DNA of 50,719 nucleotides from JANRJY01 sp033763735 (GCA_033763735.1 JANRJY010000060.1:1-50719); one strand, 5' to 3'. Positions 1 to 8,730 are shown, counted from the first letter of the stretch. Numbers and translations: made by a program. Notes: generated by a model not told the origin, from the letters alone.

Positions 1-1771
1 GGTTTGTGCCTACTGCAGTTACGCCAGTAGTCTTCAGGATACCTTCGCACACGGTTTCTGCAGTAGGATGTTGGGTAATCTGTGTAGGTGTACCTACAAT
101 CAAATTGGCTATATCAGAAATTACCGTACCACAAGTACCCGACACAGTCACCATATAGCTGCCTGATATACTGGTGCTCATGCTAGAGGTGGTAGCACCG
201 TTGTTCCATATATAGCTGAGATTGTTACCAATTGCAGTCACTTCAAAACTAGCCATACTGCCTCCGCATTTGGTTTGGTGCATGGGTTGTTGTGCAATAC
301 CTGTAGCAGTGTTTACCACAAGCGTATTCAAGTTATTGGGGAACGAACTTTCAGTACCACAGGAACCTATTACTTGCACACTATAGATACCTGCCAAGCT
401 TACTGTCGCCATTTTGGTTGTGGCAAAAGGGTTTACTAAATCCGATTCATGGTACCAATTATATGTTAGGTTTGCACCTACTGCAGTAACGTCAAATGTG
501 GCTGTGTTGCCCCCACATATGGTTTGTGAAGATGGAAAATGAGTAATTTGAGTGGTTGGCTGCACTGCTAGGTTTGCCATACTTGAAATAACGCTTCCGC
601 AGGTACCCGACACGGTAACCATATAGTTTCCAGCTACACTGGTTTGCATGCCGGCTGTAGTGGCTCCATTGCTCCACAAGTAGCTAAGCCCCGAACCTGA
701 GCCAGTAAAAGAGAATGTAGCCAAATTGCCACCACACAAAGTTTGAGAGGCTGGCTGAGTTAGTATTGTTGGAGGAGCGCATCCTTGCCAAATGCTTACC
801 CTTGCCAGATTGTCGCTTATAAACAAGCGTCCGTTGGAACCAAATGCAATGGATGCAGGATAACCAAATTCATTAAGTGCAGCTCCATATACCCCTCCTA
901 TTGAAGTTAGGAATCCAAACGAATTGCCTGTATGAGTCCATATACAAATGCGGCTATTGTCCGTATCCGATATGTATATTTTACCACCGGCATTGATTGC
1001 CACCCCGGAAGGACCCGAAAAGTCGTTTGGCCCTGAGCCTCCCGACAGGTATTGATTGGTACCAAATACAGCATAGTTACCAAAGGTATTTCCACTTTGT
1101 GTCCATACACTTATGCGGTTGTTGTCGAATTCGGATATATAAATAAAGCCCCCGCTACCAAGTGCAATATCTTTGGGTACTGCAAATTGATCATTTGCCG
1201 AGCCAAATCCATTTCCAAAACTGGTAACAGGGGTGTAGTTACTACCATTGATGCTCCATACGCTAATGCGGGAGTTGCCCTCCTCACAAACGAATATTTC
1301 TCCGTTGCTCGAAATGACAATCCCCGAAGGGCTATCAAACTGATTGGCACCTGTGCCTTGGCTGCCAAATGTAGCCACCGGAGTGAAAGTGCTACCGCTC
1401 ACACTCCACACACAGATACGGTGATTGTTTTGATCCGTAATGAACAGCCTACCATCGGTACTTTGAGCAATACCTTTTGGATTGTCAAAATTGCCTGCAG
1501 CTGTACCCTGGCTGCCAAATGTGGTAAGATTGCCAAAGTTATTGCCTGTTTGTGTCCACACACTAACTCTATCATTTCCTCCATCTACCACATATATATG
1601 TCCATTAGAGGGGGAAGTAAGTATGCCTTGTGGCTGATTAAACTGGTTCAAATTAGAGCCTTGAGTAGTATTGGTACCCAAGAAGGTAACAGGAGTAAGG
1701 CCTTGGGCTTGGGTTGTAAAATGCCCCACACAAAACAAAAGAAGTATAGATTGGGTAATGGTTTTCATCAT
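1..1771 (-). CDS. Secreted NHL-repeat beta-propeller protein with Ig-like repeats (3' end beyond window)
   Basis: This reading frame is open from two adjacent ATGs (1771, 1768) to the left edge, so the protein is partial. It begins with a signal peptide (about 23 residues, ending TTQAQG). Six NHL-type blades of about 50 residues follow; each has a core like GHIYVVDGGNDRVSVW or GRLFITDQNNHRICVW (roughly residues 35-325) and together they would close a six-bladed propeller. From about residue 327 there are tandem Ig-like domains of about 75 residues, each with a CGG near the start and a GNYMVTVSGTCG-like strand near the end. Three are complete and a fourth runs off the edge. NHL and Ig-like surface proteins of this phylum often end in a T9SS sorting domain, but that end is not visible. 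By eye the gene is clearly richer in G+C than its neighbours, so recent transfer is possible. Its ligand cannot be predicted. Confidence 0.88.
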   Translation of the reverse strand, partial: MMKTITQSILLLFCVGHFTTQAQGLTPVTFLGTNTTQGSNLNQFNQPQGILTSPSNGHIYVVDGGNDRVSVWTQTGNNFGNLTTFGSQGTAAGNFDNPKGIAQSTDGRLFITDQNNHRICVWSVSGSTFTPVATFGSQGTGANQFDSPSGIVISSNGEIFVCEEGNSRISVWSINGSNYTPVTSFGNGFGSANDQFAVPKDIALGSGGFIYISEFDNNRISVWTQSGNTFGNYAVFGTNQYLSGGSGPNDFSGPSGVAINAGGKIYISDTDNSRICIWTHTGNSFGFLTSIGGVYGAALNEFGYPASIAFGSNGRLFISDNLARVSIWQGCAPPTILTQPASQTLCGGNLATFSFTGSGSGLSYLWSNGATTAGMQTSVAGNYMVTVSGTCGSVISSMANLAVQPTTQITHFPSSQTICGGNTATFDVTAVGANLTYNWYHESDLVNPFATTKMATVSLAGIYSVQVIGSCGTESSFPNNLNTLVVNTATGIAQQPMHQTKCGGSMASFEVTAIGNNLSYIWNNGATTSSMSTSISGSYMVTVSGTCGTVISDIANLIVGTPTQITQHPTAETVCEGILKTTGVTAVGTN

Positions 1772-1829
1772 TATAGTAGAGTTATTGTTTACTAAAGCAA
1801 CATAAACCTACTCAATTGGAGTCGTTTTA

Positions 1830-1868
1830 AATGCTCCAAAACCACATAAGAATGCTCCAAAATCACAT
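1830..1868. promoter_or_regulatory. Two 18-bp direct repeats with 21-bp period, candidate AraC-type operator
   Basis: The units AATGCTCCAAAACCACAT (1830-1847) and AATGCTCCAAAATCACAT (1851-1868) differ at one base and start exactly 21 bp apart, which is two helical turns. They lie about 60-100 bp upstream of the NHL protein start and directly beyond the end of the AraC-family gene. AraC-family proteins typically bind two direct half-sites on one face of the helix. The assignment to this regulator is inference. Confidence 0.5.
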
Positions 1869-1872
1869 TTTT

Positions 1873-2940
1873 TTATACTTCAGAAGGCAGGTGTCCGTGT
1901 GCTTTCTTAAATGCAGCCGAGAATTTGCTCGTATTGGAGTAGCCCAACGAGTAGGCTACTTCTTTCACAGGAATATCTCTTTTTTTAAGAATCTCCTTGG
2001 CATAATTCATCTGTTTAAGTGAAAAATATTGATACATACTGCAGCCATATACCTGTTTGAAATCGGCCATTAATTTGGTTTCTGAAATGCCCACTTCTTT
2101 GGCAATATTCTGTATAGAAGGAAACGTATCAAAAATAGAATTGGTGATAATGTATTCTGCCTTTATGGCTTTTCGCATATCTTTCTCAGGTGTATTGGAT
2201 GATGCCTTGTGAACAGCCTCGTCATCCAGTTTTTGGATAAAATAAGACAGAATCTCCAGTGTATTGCGTTTTACAAGTAGCAAATCTTTTACGCCATTCT
2301 CATCTTTGTTCAGTATACTTTCGATAAGTATTTCATACACTTCTCTCTTGCGCTCCAAAAAATTGGGCAAAAACAGGCTCTCAAGCTCTGAATGAAAGAA
2401 ATCTTCAAGCGTTTTGTTTTTGAGGACACCATTGGAGGCAATGTTTTGTTTCATCCACTCCTTGCTGAACAGTATCGTGAGAAACAACGATTTTTGACCT
2501 TTAAAATGACTATTCAAGCAATTATGTCCCGCCTTAAACAGCATCCATGAGCGGTCAATACACTCCACATCAATGTGCATTTTGGGCAATTTCAGTGTTC
2601 GGGTTCCCCTATTGAGATATAAACTCAGAAAGTGGTATTCAGAAGGTATGCCGGGTTCGTAGTACATCCGGAAGCTTAGGTTTTGTTTTATTTCAAACTG
2701 AGACATTATTATCCAAAGACCTTCTTCCAGCTTGTGATAATGACCATCGCCCTTTAAAAATGGATTATTGCAATAATAAGTGCCATTTTTTCGACTGCTT
2801 TTCACAAAAGGCATATTATGAAATGTCTCTGTAATTAGCTCAGGACTATTAGCCACATAAGGCAGCTCATAAAACCCATCCCTGTAATAGAATAAGTACT
2901 TCTGAAAAGAAGAAAGCCATTTTTTGATAGAAAAAGCCAT
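1873..2940 (-). CDS. AraC-family transcriptional regulator
   Basis: This 355-residue protein has a C-terminal AraC/XylS double helix-turn-helix at about residues 265-355, including the segments IAKEVGISETKLMADFKQ and VKEVAYSLGYSNTSKFSAAF. The N-terminal 250 residues have no recognisable cupin signature and probably form the effector or dimerisation part. The start is the ATG at 2940. The gene ends 102 bp before the start of the NHL surface protein on the same strand, with the 21-bp-phased direct repeats in that gap, so local control of that gene is plausible. The upstream 225 bp (2941-3165) are AT-rich and contain only weak promoter-like sequence. The inducer is unknown. Confidence 0.9.
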   Translation of the reverse strand: MAFSIKKWLSSFQKYLFYYRDGFYELPYVANSPELITETFHNMPFVKSSRKNGTYYCNNPFLKGDGHYHKLEEGLWIIMSQFEIKQNLSFRMYYEPGIPSEYHFLSLYLNRGTRTLKLPKMHIDVECIDRSWMLFKAGHNCLNSHFKGQKSLFLTILFSKEWMKQNIASNGVLKNKTLEDFFHSELESLFLPNFLERKREVYEILIESILNKDENGVKDLLLVKRNTLEILSYFIQKLDDEAVHKASSNTPEKDMRKAIKAEYIITNSIFDTFPSIQNIAKEVGISETKLMADFKQVYGCSMYQYFSLKQMNYAKEILKKRDIPVKEVAYSLGYSNTSKFSAAFKKAHGHLPSEV

Positions 2941-3165
2941 AAATAATAATGTGCTAAAAGATAATAGCGTTTATTTATTACACCCTCAATTAACCAACAG
3001 ATGATTTTACATATATACTCAAATTTAAATTGCAAGTAAGTCTTTTCAAATAAAAAATTCTTCAAACTTCTATAGTTTTTGAATACATTAAAAAAAATTT
3101 GAGTTTGTAAATATATCTATATCATTTGGGCTGTTATTGGTTCGTTATTATTGAAAAAAAGCTGT

Positions 3166-3588
3166 TTACTGCTGCTGTGTATCATCTACTGCAGTCACTT
3201 TAAAATCAGGTGCAGTTCGGCCAATAAGTTTATATTTCATTGTAGAGGCTATTCCAATTGCTGCTTCTTTAGCTTCATTTGATTTAGGACCTTCAAATAA
3301 TTCATCAACGGTTTTTTTGAACAAATAAATCCATCGCTCGAAATGTTCTATTTTAAATTTTTTTATTTCATTTACATGAAAATGAGGCTCCATTACACTG
3401 CCCGTGTAGGCATTGGGTGTCGAAAATAGTATGAACTCCCAAAAGCCTACCATTCTTGGCAAGTGATGTTCCCAGTCGATAGGGACCACTTTGCCAAAAA
3501 AATCGGAGAGGAGTTCGTCTTCTTTAATTTTACTGTAAAAAGTATTTACCAAAAGTTCTATATCTTTTTTGGATGCAATATCGGCCAT
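3166..3588 (-). CDS. Group III truncated hemoglobin
   Basis: This 140-residue protein fits the group III (Ctb-like) truncated hemoglobin family. Visible features are the helical N-terminus (IELLVNTFYSKIKEDELL), the HHLPRMVGFWEFILF segment, the EPHFHVNEI segment that holds the proximal heme histidine, and the conserved HFERWIYLF helix. Family members bind O2, CO or NO with a buried heme; some take part in nitrosative stress responses or intracellular oxygen supply. It lies 65 bp after ccoP on the same strand, so it could be transcribed with the cbb3 oxidase genes and use or protect the same low-oxygen niche. The last 15 residues (AVDDTQQQ end) are a polar extension beyond the globin fold. Confidence 0.88.
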   Translation of the reverse strand: MADIASKKDIELLVNTFYSKIKEDELLSDFFGKVVPIDWEHHLPRMVGFWEFILFSTPNAYTGSVMEPHFHVNEIKKFKIEHFERWIYLFKKTVDELFEGPKSNEAKEAAIGIASTMKYKLIGRTAPDFKVTAVDDTQQQ

Positions 3589-3653
3589 GTTTGATTACTT
3601 AATTATAAGCAAGTTACAAACATGGTTGATATATTTTTTAAAATAAATATTGA

Positions 3654-4583
3654 TTAATTACTTACCCTTTTAGTGGTATCAACAACTTGTGTTTGAGTAG
3701 TAGAATCTGTTGTAGTAGGTATTGATGGAACACTTTCACTATTAGTAAATCCATCTTTGTTTCCTTGAGGTTCTTTGCCTCCTGCAGGATTAGTACCTTG
3801 AAGCATAACTATATAACTTGCAACTTTCTGAATTTGAGCTGGATTAAGTTGTTTTTTCCAGGCTATCATACCTTTTTCAATGACACCTTCACTAATAGTA
3901 TGAAATATATTTTTAGGTGTTTTTCCATGTATCCAATATTCATCTGTCAAATTTGGACCAACTCCACCTGCACCTGTAGGTGAATGACAAGCCACACAAT
4001 TTTTTGTATAAATAGCCTTGCCTTCTTCTAAAGCACTTGCGTCTGTTAAAATCTTAGCATTATCTTCATTTATACTATTAACTGCTTTTTTCATTAATTC
4101 TTCTTGTGCCGCCATAGCAATTGCTACTTCCTGTTTATATTCAGTTTCTTGAATATTTCCATCTCCAGCTACATGATAGATAAACATATAAACAATACCA
4201 AAAATTATTGTGCCGTAAAACAAAAAGTTAAACCAAGGTGGCGTTGGGTTGTCTAATTCTTTGATTCCATCATATTCGTGGTGCAAAACCAATCTGTTTT
4301 CGAATGCAAGCGGTTTTAAGCTAAGTAACTTTTCCCATAAAGTTTGTTCTTCATAAGCTTTTTGAAATACTACTTCTTCTTCCGTTTTATTTATTTCTTT
4401 ACCTATCGTAATCACCAATCTGTATAAGTAGAAAATTACAATTGTTAACAAAATTGCAATACCTGCAAGTGCGTAAAGCAGCATATTATAAAACATTTGA
4501 GCACTATCCTGACTTTGTGCATATGTGCTGTTGGCAAACAAAACCAATAATCCCGGAATTGACAATTTTTGAATAACTCGCAT
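3654..4583 (-). CDS. ccoP: cbb3-type cytochrome c oxidase subunit III (monoheme)
   Basis: This 309-residue membrane-anchored cytochrome c carries electrons to the CcoN catalytic subunit. It has an N-terminal signal or anchor segment, a second hydrophobic helix at about residues 30-55 (LLYALAGIAILLTIVIFYLY) and a third at about 120-140 before the periplasmic domain. A single CVACH heme-c site lies near residue 196 in a normal cytochrome fold (GAGGVGPNLTDEYWIHG), with MIAWKKQLNPAQI supplying the likely axial methionine. Proteobacterial CcoP has two CxxCH sites; only one is present here. The acidic, Thr/Ser-rich tail is typical of low-complexity ends. It follows ccoQ by 21 bp. Confidence 0.92.
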   Translation of the reverse strand: MRVIQKLSIPGLLVLFANSTYAQSQDSAQMFYNMLLYALAGIAILLTIVIFYLYRLVITIGKEINKTEEEVVFQKAYEEQTLWEKLLSLKPLAFENRLVLHHEYDGIKELDNPTPPWFNFLFYGTIIFGIVYMFIYHVAGDGNIQETEYKQEVAIAMAAQEELMKKAVNSINEDNAKILTDASALEEGKAIYTKNCVACHSPTGAGGVGPNLTDEYWIHGKTPKNIFHTISEGVIEKGMIAWKKQLNPAQIQKVASYIVMLQGTNPAGGKEPQGNKDGFTNSESVPSIPTTTDSTTQTQVVDTTKRVSN

Positions 4584-4604
4584 TGAAGTATGTTTTATTA
4601 TAAA

Positions 4605-4763
4605 TTAATTTTCTAAAGGTTTATTACTCATTTCTTGGGCAAATCTTTTATCCATCAGCACAATATACATTCCTACCAATAGGAAAAATATAAAGAAAAT
4701 AACCACTGAAGCTGACAAGTAAAAACTTGCATCTGCCATTTTGTTTATGAACTGCTTGAACAT
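4605..4763 (-). CDS. ccoQ: CcoQ-like cbb3 oxidase small subunit
   Basis: This 52-residue frame begins MFKQFINKMADASFYLS, has one membrane helix (about residues 17-36: ASVVIFFIFFLLVGMYIVLM) and ends in a short charged tail. It lies exactly between the fused ccoNO and ccoP genes, where CcoQ (also called FixQ) is expected. Family members are small, poorly conserved single-span proteins that stabilise the cbb3 complex. The identification rests mainly on position, size and topology. The next start, ATG at 4739, would give a shorter product lacking MFKQFINK. Confidence 0.8.
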   Translation of the reverse strand: MFKQFINKMADASFYLSASVVIFFIFFLLVGMYIVLMDKRFAQEMSNKPLEN

Positions 4764-4782
4764 TTTATTGATTATTAAATAG

Positions 4783-6948
4783 TTATTTTAATTCCGATGA
4801 AGCTGTTTCCGATTTAATTTTGATATCAGTACCTAGCCGTTGCATGTAAGCTATTAATGCTACAATCTCTTTGTCAGCTGAAACTTTAATGCCTTCTTTG
4901 GCCAAACCAGATGCGATAGTTTCACTTTGAGTTTTAATCTCATCCATTGCAGATGAATTATAATTAGGGTCGTATGGGACACCTATAGTTCGCATCGCAT
5001 CTATTTTTTGGCTTGTTAATGAATAGTCTGTATTTTGTTCCAGTAACCAAGGATATGAGGGCATAATTGAACCAGGTGACATGCTGGATGGATCCATCAT
5101 ATGGTTATAATGCCAAGCATGAGAATATTTGCCACCAATACGATGTAAATCAGGACCAGTTCGCTTTGAACCCCATAAAAATGGATGGTCATAAACAAAT
5201 TCACCGGCTTTGGAATATTCTCCATATCGTTCAGTTTCAGATCTGAACGGTCTGATCAATTGACTATGACAAGCATTACATCCTTCACGGATATACAAAT
5301 CACGACCATGTAATTCAAGAGCAGTGTAGGGTTTTACAGAAGCAATTGTAGGTATATTACTTTCTACAACAAAAGTTGGCACAAGTTCGAAAATAGTACC
5401 TACAAGAATCATAAGTAAGGCTCCTACCAACATTTGGATTGGTCTGCGTTCTATAACTTTATGCCAAAATGAATCTTCAGGTGAAGGTACATAACTGGCC
5501 AATGGCATTAATTTAGGGGCAGATGTTGGCTCATTTGCCAATAGTTTACCTTTTACCATAGTCATTACCAAGTTATATGTCATCACTATCGCACCAAGGA
5601 AATATAGTGCGCCTCCAATGGCTCTTAATCCATGTAAAGGGATGATTTGAACGGTAGTTTCAAGAAAATTGGGATATTTTAATAAACCCTCTTGTGTAAA
5701 CTCCTTCCACATCATTCCTTGAGTAAATCCCGAAAAATACATTGGTATTGCATAGAAAATAATTCCTAATGTGCCTAACCAAAAATGAGTTGCCATCAGT
5801 TTTTTAGAGTATAATTCTGTTTGAAATATTCTTGGCAAAATCCAATAAAGCATGGCAAAAGTGAGGAATCCGTTCCAGCCAAGTGCTCCTACGTGTACGT
5901 GTGCAACAATCCAATCCGTAAAGTGAGCAATTGCGTTAACATTTTTTAAGGATAGTAATGGACCTTCAAATGTGGCCATACCATAAGCAGTTACACCCAC
6001 TACCATGAATTTCAAAATAGTGTCTTCTCTTACTTTATCCCAAGCACCTCTTAAGGTTAAAAGTCCATTAATCATGCCTCCCCAACTGGGTGCAATAAGC
6101 ATTACTGAAAATACTACCCCAAGGGATTGAGCCCAATCAGGCAACGAACTGTATAACAAGTGGTGTGGACCCGCCCATATATATATAAATATCAAAGACC
6201 AAAAGTGCAAAATGGATAATCGATATGAATAAACCGGACGATTAGCCATTTTAGGCAAATAGTAATACATCAATCCTAAAAATGGAGTTGTTAAAAAGAA
6301 AGCCACTGCATTATGTCCATACCACCACTGCACCAAAGCATCTTGTACCCCTGCGTACCATGAGTAGCTTTTAAATAAGCTAACTGGCATCTCAAATGAA
6401 TTTACAATATGCAACACTGCAACTGTAATCCAAGTAGCTATAAAAAACCAAATTGCAACATACATATGTCGTTCTCTGCGTTTGATAATAGTGCCAAACA
6501 TATTTATCCCAAAAATCACCCAAACAAGTGTAATAGCAATATCAATGGGCCATTCCAACTCGGCATATTCTTTCGATGTGGTGATGCCTAATGGTAAAGT
6601 AACGGCAGCTGAAAGAATAATCAATTGCCAACCCCAAAAATGAAGATTGGAAAGAAAATCACTAAACATTCTTGCCTTACATACTCTCTGTAAAGCATAA
6701 TAGAGACCCATAAAAATGGCATTTCCAACAAAAGCAAATATTATTGCGTTTGTATGCAAAGGTCTTATTCTGCCAAATGTTGTGTATTGAAAATTGAAAT
6801 TAAGTACCGGATACACAAGTTGTAAGGCTATTATTAATCCCACCAACATGCCAACGATACCAAAAATTATTGTTGCAATTGCAAAATTGCGCACGATGCC
6901 ATTGTCATAGCTAAATTCTTCTGTTGTAATTTGATCAGATTGTGACAT
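4783..6948 (-). CDS. ccoNO: Fused cbb3 cytochrome oxidase subunits I and II
   Basis: This 721-residue protein joins CcoN and CcoO in one chain, an arrangement known from Bacteroidota. Residues 1 to about 480 are the multi-span heme-copper oxidase core; motifs include QWWYGHNAVAFFLT (near 212, copper and heme ligand region) and HFTDWIVAHVHVGALGW (near 350). Residues from about 500 carry a membrane anchor (MLVGALLMILVGTIFELVP) and the CcoO cytochrome c domain with CNACHSQLIRP near 557 and an SPGSIMPSYPWL methionine-ligand region. It reduces O2 to water and pumps protons with high oxygen affinity. It lies 2 bp after ccoS and 19 bp before ccoQ, so one operon is clear. Confidence 0.95.
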   Translation of the reverse strand: MSQSDQITTEEFSYDNGIVRNFAIATIIFGIVGMLVGLIIALQLVYPVLNFNFQYTTFGRIRPLHTNAIIFAFVGNAIFMGLYYALQRVCKARMFSDFLSNLHFWGWQLIILSAAVTLPLGITTSKEYAELEWPIDIAITLVWVIFGINMFGTIIKRRERHMYVAIWFFIATWITVAVLHIVNSFEMPVSLFKSYSWYAGVQDALVQWWYGHNAVAFFLTTPFLGLMYYYLPKMANRPVYSYRLSILHFWSLIFIYIWAGPHHLLYSSLPDWAQSLGVVFSVMLIAPSWGGMINGLLTLRGAWDKVREDTILKFMVVGVTAYGMATFEGPLLSLKNVNAIAHFTDWIVAHVHVGALGWNGFLTFAMLYWILPRIFQTELYSKKLMATHFWLGTLGIIFYAIPMYFSGFTQGMMWKEFTQEGLLKYPNFLETTVQIIPLHGLRAIGGALYFLGAIVMTYNLVMTMVKGKLLANEPTSAPKLMPLASYVPSPEDSFWHKVIERRPIQMLVGALLMILVGTIFELVPTFVVESNIPTIASVKPYTALELHGRDLYIREGCNACHSQLIRPFRSETERYGEYSKAGEFVYDHPFLWGSKRTGPDLHRIGGKYSHAWHYNHMMDPSSMSPGSIMPSYPWLLEQNTDYSLTSQKIDAMRTIGVPYDPNYNSSAMDEIKTQSETIASGLAKEGIKVSADKEIVALIAYMQRLGTDIKIKSETASSELK

Positions 6949-6950
6949 TT

Positions 6951-7124
6951 TTATTTATGGGTTTGTTTTGATACAGTGGTTTCTTGGTAATCCTCAAATA
7001 ATATTCGTACCGAAGGCGTATATAAGTCGTCATTTTGTCCGGTTTTTTGGGCCCAAATAAAAGCACCCAAAAATCCTAAAGCCATCATTAAACTCACACC
7101 TATCAATACAAATACAACACTCAT
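6951..7124 (-). CDS. ccoS: cbb3 oxidase maturation protein CcoS
   Basis: This 57-residue frame starts with MSVVFVLIGVSLMMALGFLG, a single membrane helix, followed by AFIWAQKTGQNDDLYTPS, the conserved CcoS pattern in which a short polar segment with a Gln-Tyr/Asp-Asp cluster follows the helix. CcoS is needed for cofactor insertion into cbb3 oxidase. It is the first gene of the operon and its stop is 2 bp from the ccoNO start. The copper ATPase gene ccoI, which commonly precedes ccoS, is not here: the divergent neighbour is purB. Confidence 0.85.
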   Translation of the reverse strand: MSVVFVLIGVSLMMALGFLGAFIWAQKTGQNDDLYTPSVRILFEDYQETTVSKQTHK

Positions 7125-7180
7125 TTATGGATAATTTTCAATCACAAAATAATTGTATATCAATTGGCTATAAAATGACT

Positions 7181-7223
7181 GTTCTTAACAAGAATAATGA
7201 TAAATATCATTTTTGTTCTTAAC
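7181..7223. promoter_or_regulatory. FNR/CRP-like palindrome flanked by GTTCTTAAC repeats, upstream of the cco operon
   Basis: The perfect inverted repeat AATGAT-AAAT-ATCATT lies at 7196-7211 and fits the TGAT-N4-ATCA core of FNR-type sites. It is flanked by identical GTTCTTAAC copies at 7181-7189 and 7215-7223; the first also forms the inverted repeat TTCTT-AAC-AAGAA (7182-7194). It is 72-87 bp upstream of the ccoS start and 131 bp or more from purB. Oxygen-responsive control of the oxidase operon is the natural reading. No protein-binding evidence is available. Confidence 0.5.
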
Positions 7224-7309
7224 TTGGTTTATAATAGAATTTGTACTTTATTTATATTTCAAACTTGAAACGTATTTCGCTTTTTAAGCAAACGGACAAA
7301 AAAATAATC

Positions 7310-7317
7310 TATATTTG
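7310..7317 (+). promoter_or_regulatory. Bacteroidota-type -7 promoter element (TATATTTG) of purB
   Basis: TATATTTG matches the TAnnTTTG element of the Bacteroidota primary sigma factor and sits 24 bp before the purB ATG. Predicted transcription start is about 7322-7325, which leaves a leader of about 18 nt. No clear TTTG/TTG -33 element is seen at the usual 19-21 bp distance. Confidence 0.6.
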
Positions 7318-7341
7318 CGACCCTTTTAATCAAATTGTTTA

Positions 7342-8694
7342 ATGGAATTAAACGAAATTACGGCTATTACGCCCATTGATGGGAGATACAGAAAAGCAAC
7401 AAAGCAATTGTCATTGTACTTTTCGGAGTATGCACTTATCAAATACAGAGTACTTGTAGAAATTGAGTATTTTATTGCACTTTGCGAAACAAATATTCCT
7501 TCCTTACAAGATTTTAACAAAACATTTTACCCTGAATTGTGGGCTATAATTACCTCATTTGATGAACATGAAGCCAGGCTAATTAAGGATTATGAAAAGA
7601 AAGTCAATCATGATGTAAAAGCAGTTGAATATTATTTGAAAGAAAAATTTAAACACACTAAACTTGAAAAGTATTCTGAATTCATTCATTTTGGACTTAC
7701 CTCTCAAGATATCAATAATACAGCTATCCCTTTACTTCTTCGCGATTGTGTAGAGAATGAAATATTACCTAAAATTAATGAAGTAGTTTCATTCCTTAAT
7801 ACACTGGCAAAAGAATGGGCAGATATACCTATGCTAGCTCGTACGCATGGACAACCAGCATCTCCTACCAAAGTCGGAAAAGAAATAATGGTTTATGTAG
7901 AAAGACTTGACAATCAAATAGTTCAACTGCGAAATATTCCTTATTCCGCAAAGTTTGGAGGCGCTACAGGAAACTTCAATGCACATCATGTAGCATATCC
8001 GGAAATTGATTGGATTGATTGGGCAAATAGATTTGTAAATGAAAGATTATCACTTAAACGCAGTCAATACACCACACAAATTGAGCATTATGATAATCTT
8101 GGAGCATTATGCGATGCTTTTAAGCGTATTTCAACCATATTAATTGATCTTAACAGAGATACATGGCAATATATTTCAATGGAATACTTCAAACAAAGGG
8201 TCAATAAAGATGAAGTAGGTTCTTCAGCTATGCCACATAAAGTAAATCCAATTGATTTTGAAAATTCTGAAGGTAATTTGGGTATTGCTATTGCATTATT
8301 TGAACATATGTCTACGAAATTGCCAATTTCAAGATTGCAACGGGACCTCACAGATAGTACCGTGCTAAGAGCATTAGGAATGCCTTTTGGTCATATGTTT
8401 ATCGCTCTTGAATCCATGTTAAAGGGCCTTAATAAGTTGGAATTAAACCATTTGGCCATTCATAATGACCTAGAAAATAACTGGGCGGTGGTGGCTGAAG
8501 CAATTCAAACAATATTAAGAAGAGAAGGATACCCAAAGCCATATGAAACTTTGAAAGAATTAACTCGAACAGGTAATAAAATTACACATGAAACTATAAC
8601 AGGATTTATTGATAAGTTGGATATTAGTTATTCTGTTAAAAAAGAACTTCGTCAAGTGACTCCGTTTAATTATACAGGAATGTTTGTTCATTAA
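7342..8694 (+). CDS. purB: Adenylosuccinate lyase
   Basis: This 450-residue enzyme of purine synthesis cleaves SAICAR to AICAR and adenylosuccinate to AMP, releasing fumarate. It starts MELNEITAITPIDGRYRKAT, as in the longer E. coli-type PurB. The fumarase/aspartase superfamily signature GSSAMPHKVNPIDFENSEGN is at about residue 293 and includes the flexible catalytic-serine loop; GLTSQDINNTA (about 117) and ARTHGQPASPTKVGKE (about 169) are substrate-binding segments. Length is full. It is divergent from the cco operon and is followed by the four-helix-bundle gene 64 bp later. Confidence 0.97.
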   Translation: MELNEITAITPIDGRYRKATKQLSLYFSEYALIKYRVLVEIEYFIALCETNIPSLQDFNKTFYPELWAIITSFDEHEARLIKDYEKKVNHDVKAVEYYLKEKFKHTKLEKYSEFIHFGLTSQDINNTAIPLLLRDCVENEILPKINEVVSFLNTLAKEWADIPMLARTHGQPASPTKVGKEIMVYVERLDNQIVQLRNIPYSAKFGGATGNFNAHHVAYPEIDWIDWANRFVNERLSLKRSQYTTQIEHYDNLGALCDAFKRISTILIDLNRDTWQYISMEYFKQRVNKDEVGSSAMPHKVNPIDFENSEGNLGIAIALFEHMSTKLPISRLQRDLTDSTVLRALGMPFGHMFIALESMLKGLNKLELNHLAIHNDLENNWAVVAEAIQTILRREGYPKPYETLKELTRTGNKITHETITGFIDKLDISYSVKKELRQVTPFNYTGMFVH

Positions 8695-8730
8695 GATGTG
8701 TAATTATTAATTCTTTTTTGCTTAGAAACT

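Noticed and set aside
1052..1795. A 247-residue open frame on the plus strand
   Set aside because: It is the antisense shadow of the NHL protein gene, whose minus-strand frame has a signal peptide and regular repeats; the plus-strand product has no recognisable pattern.
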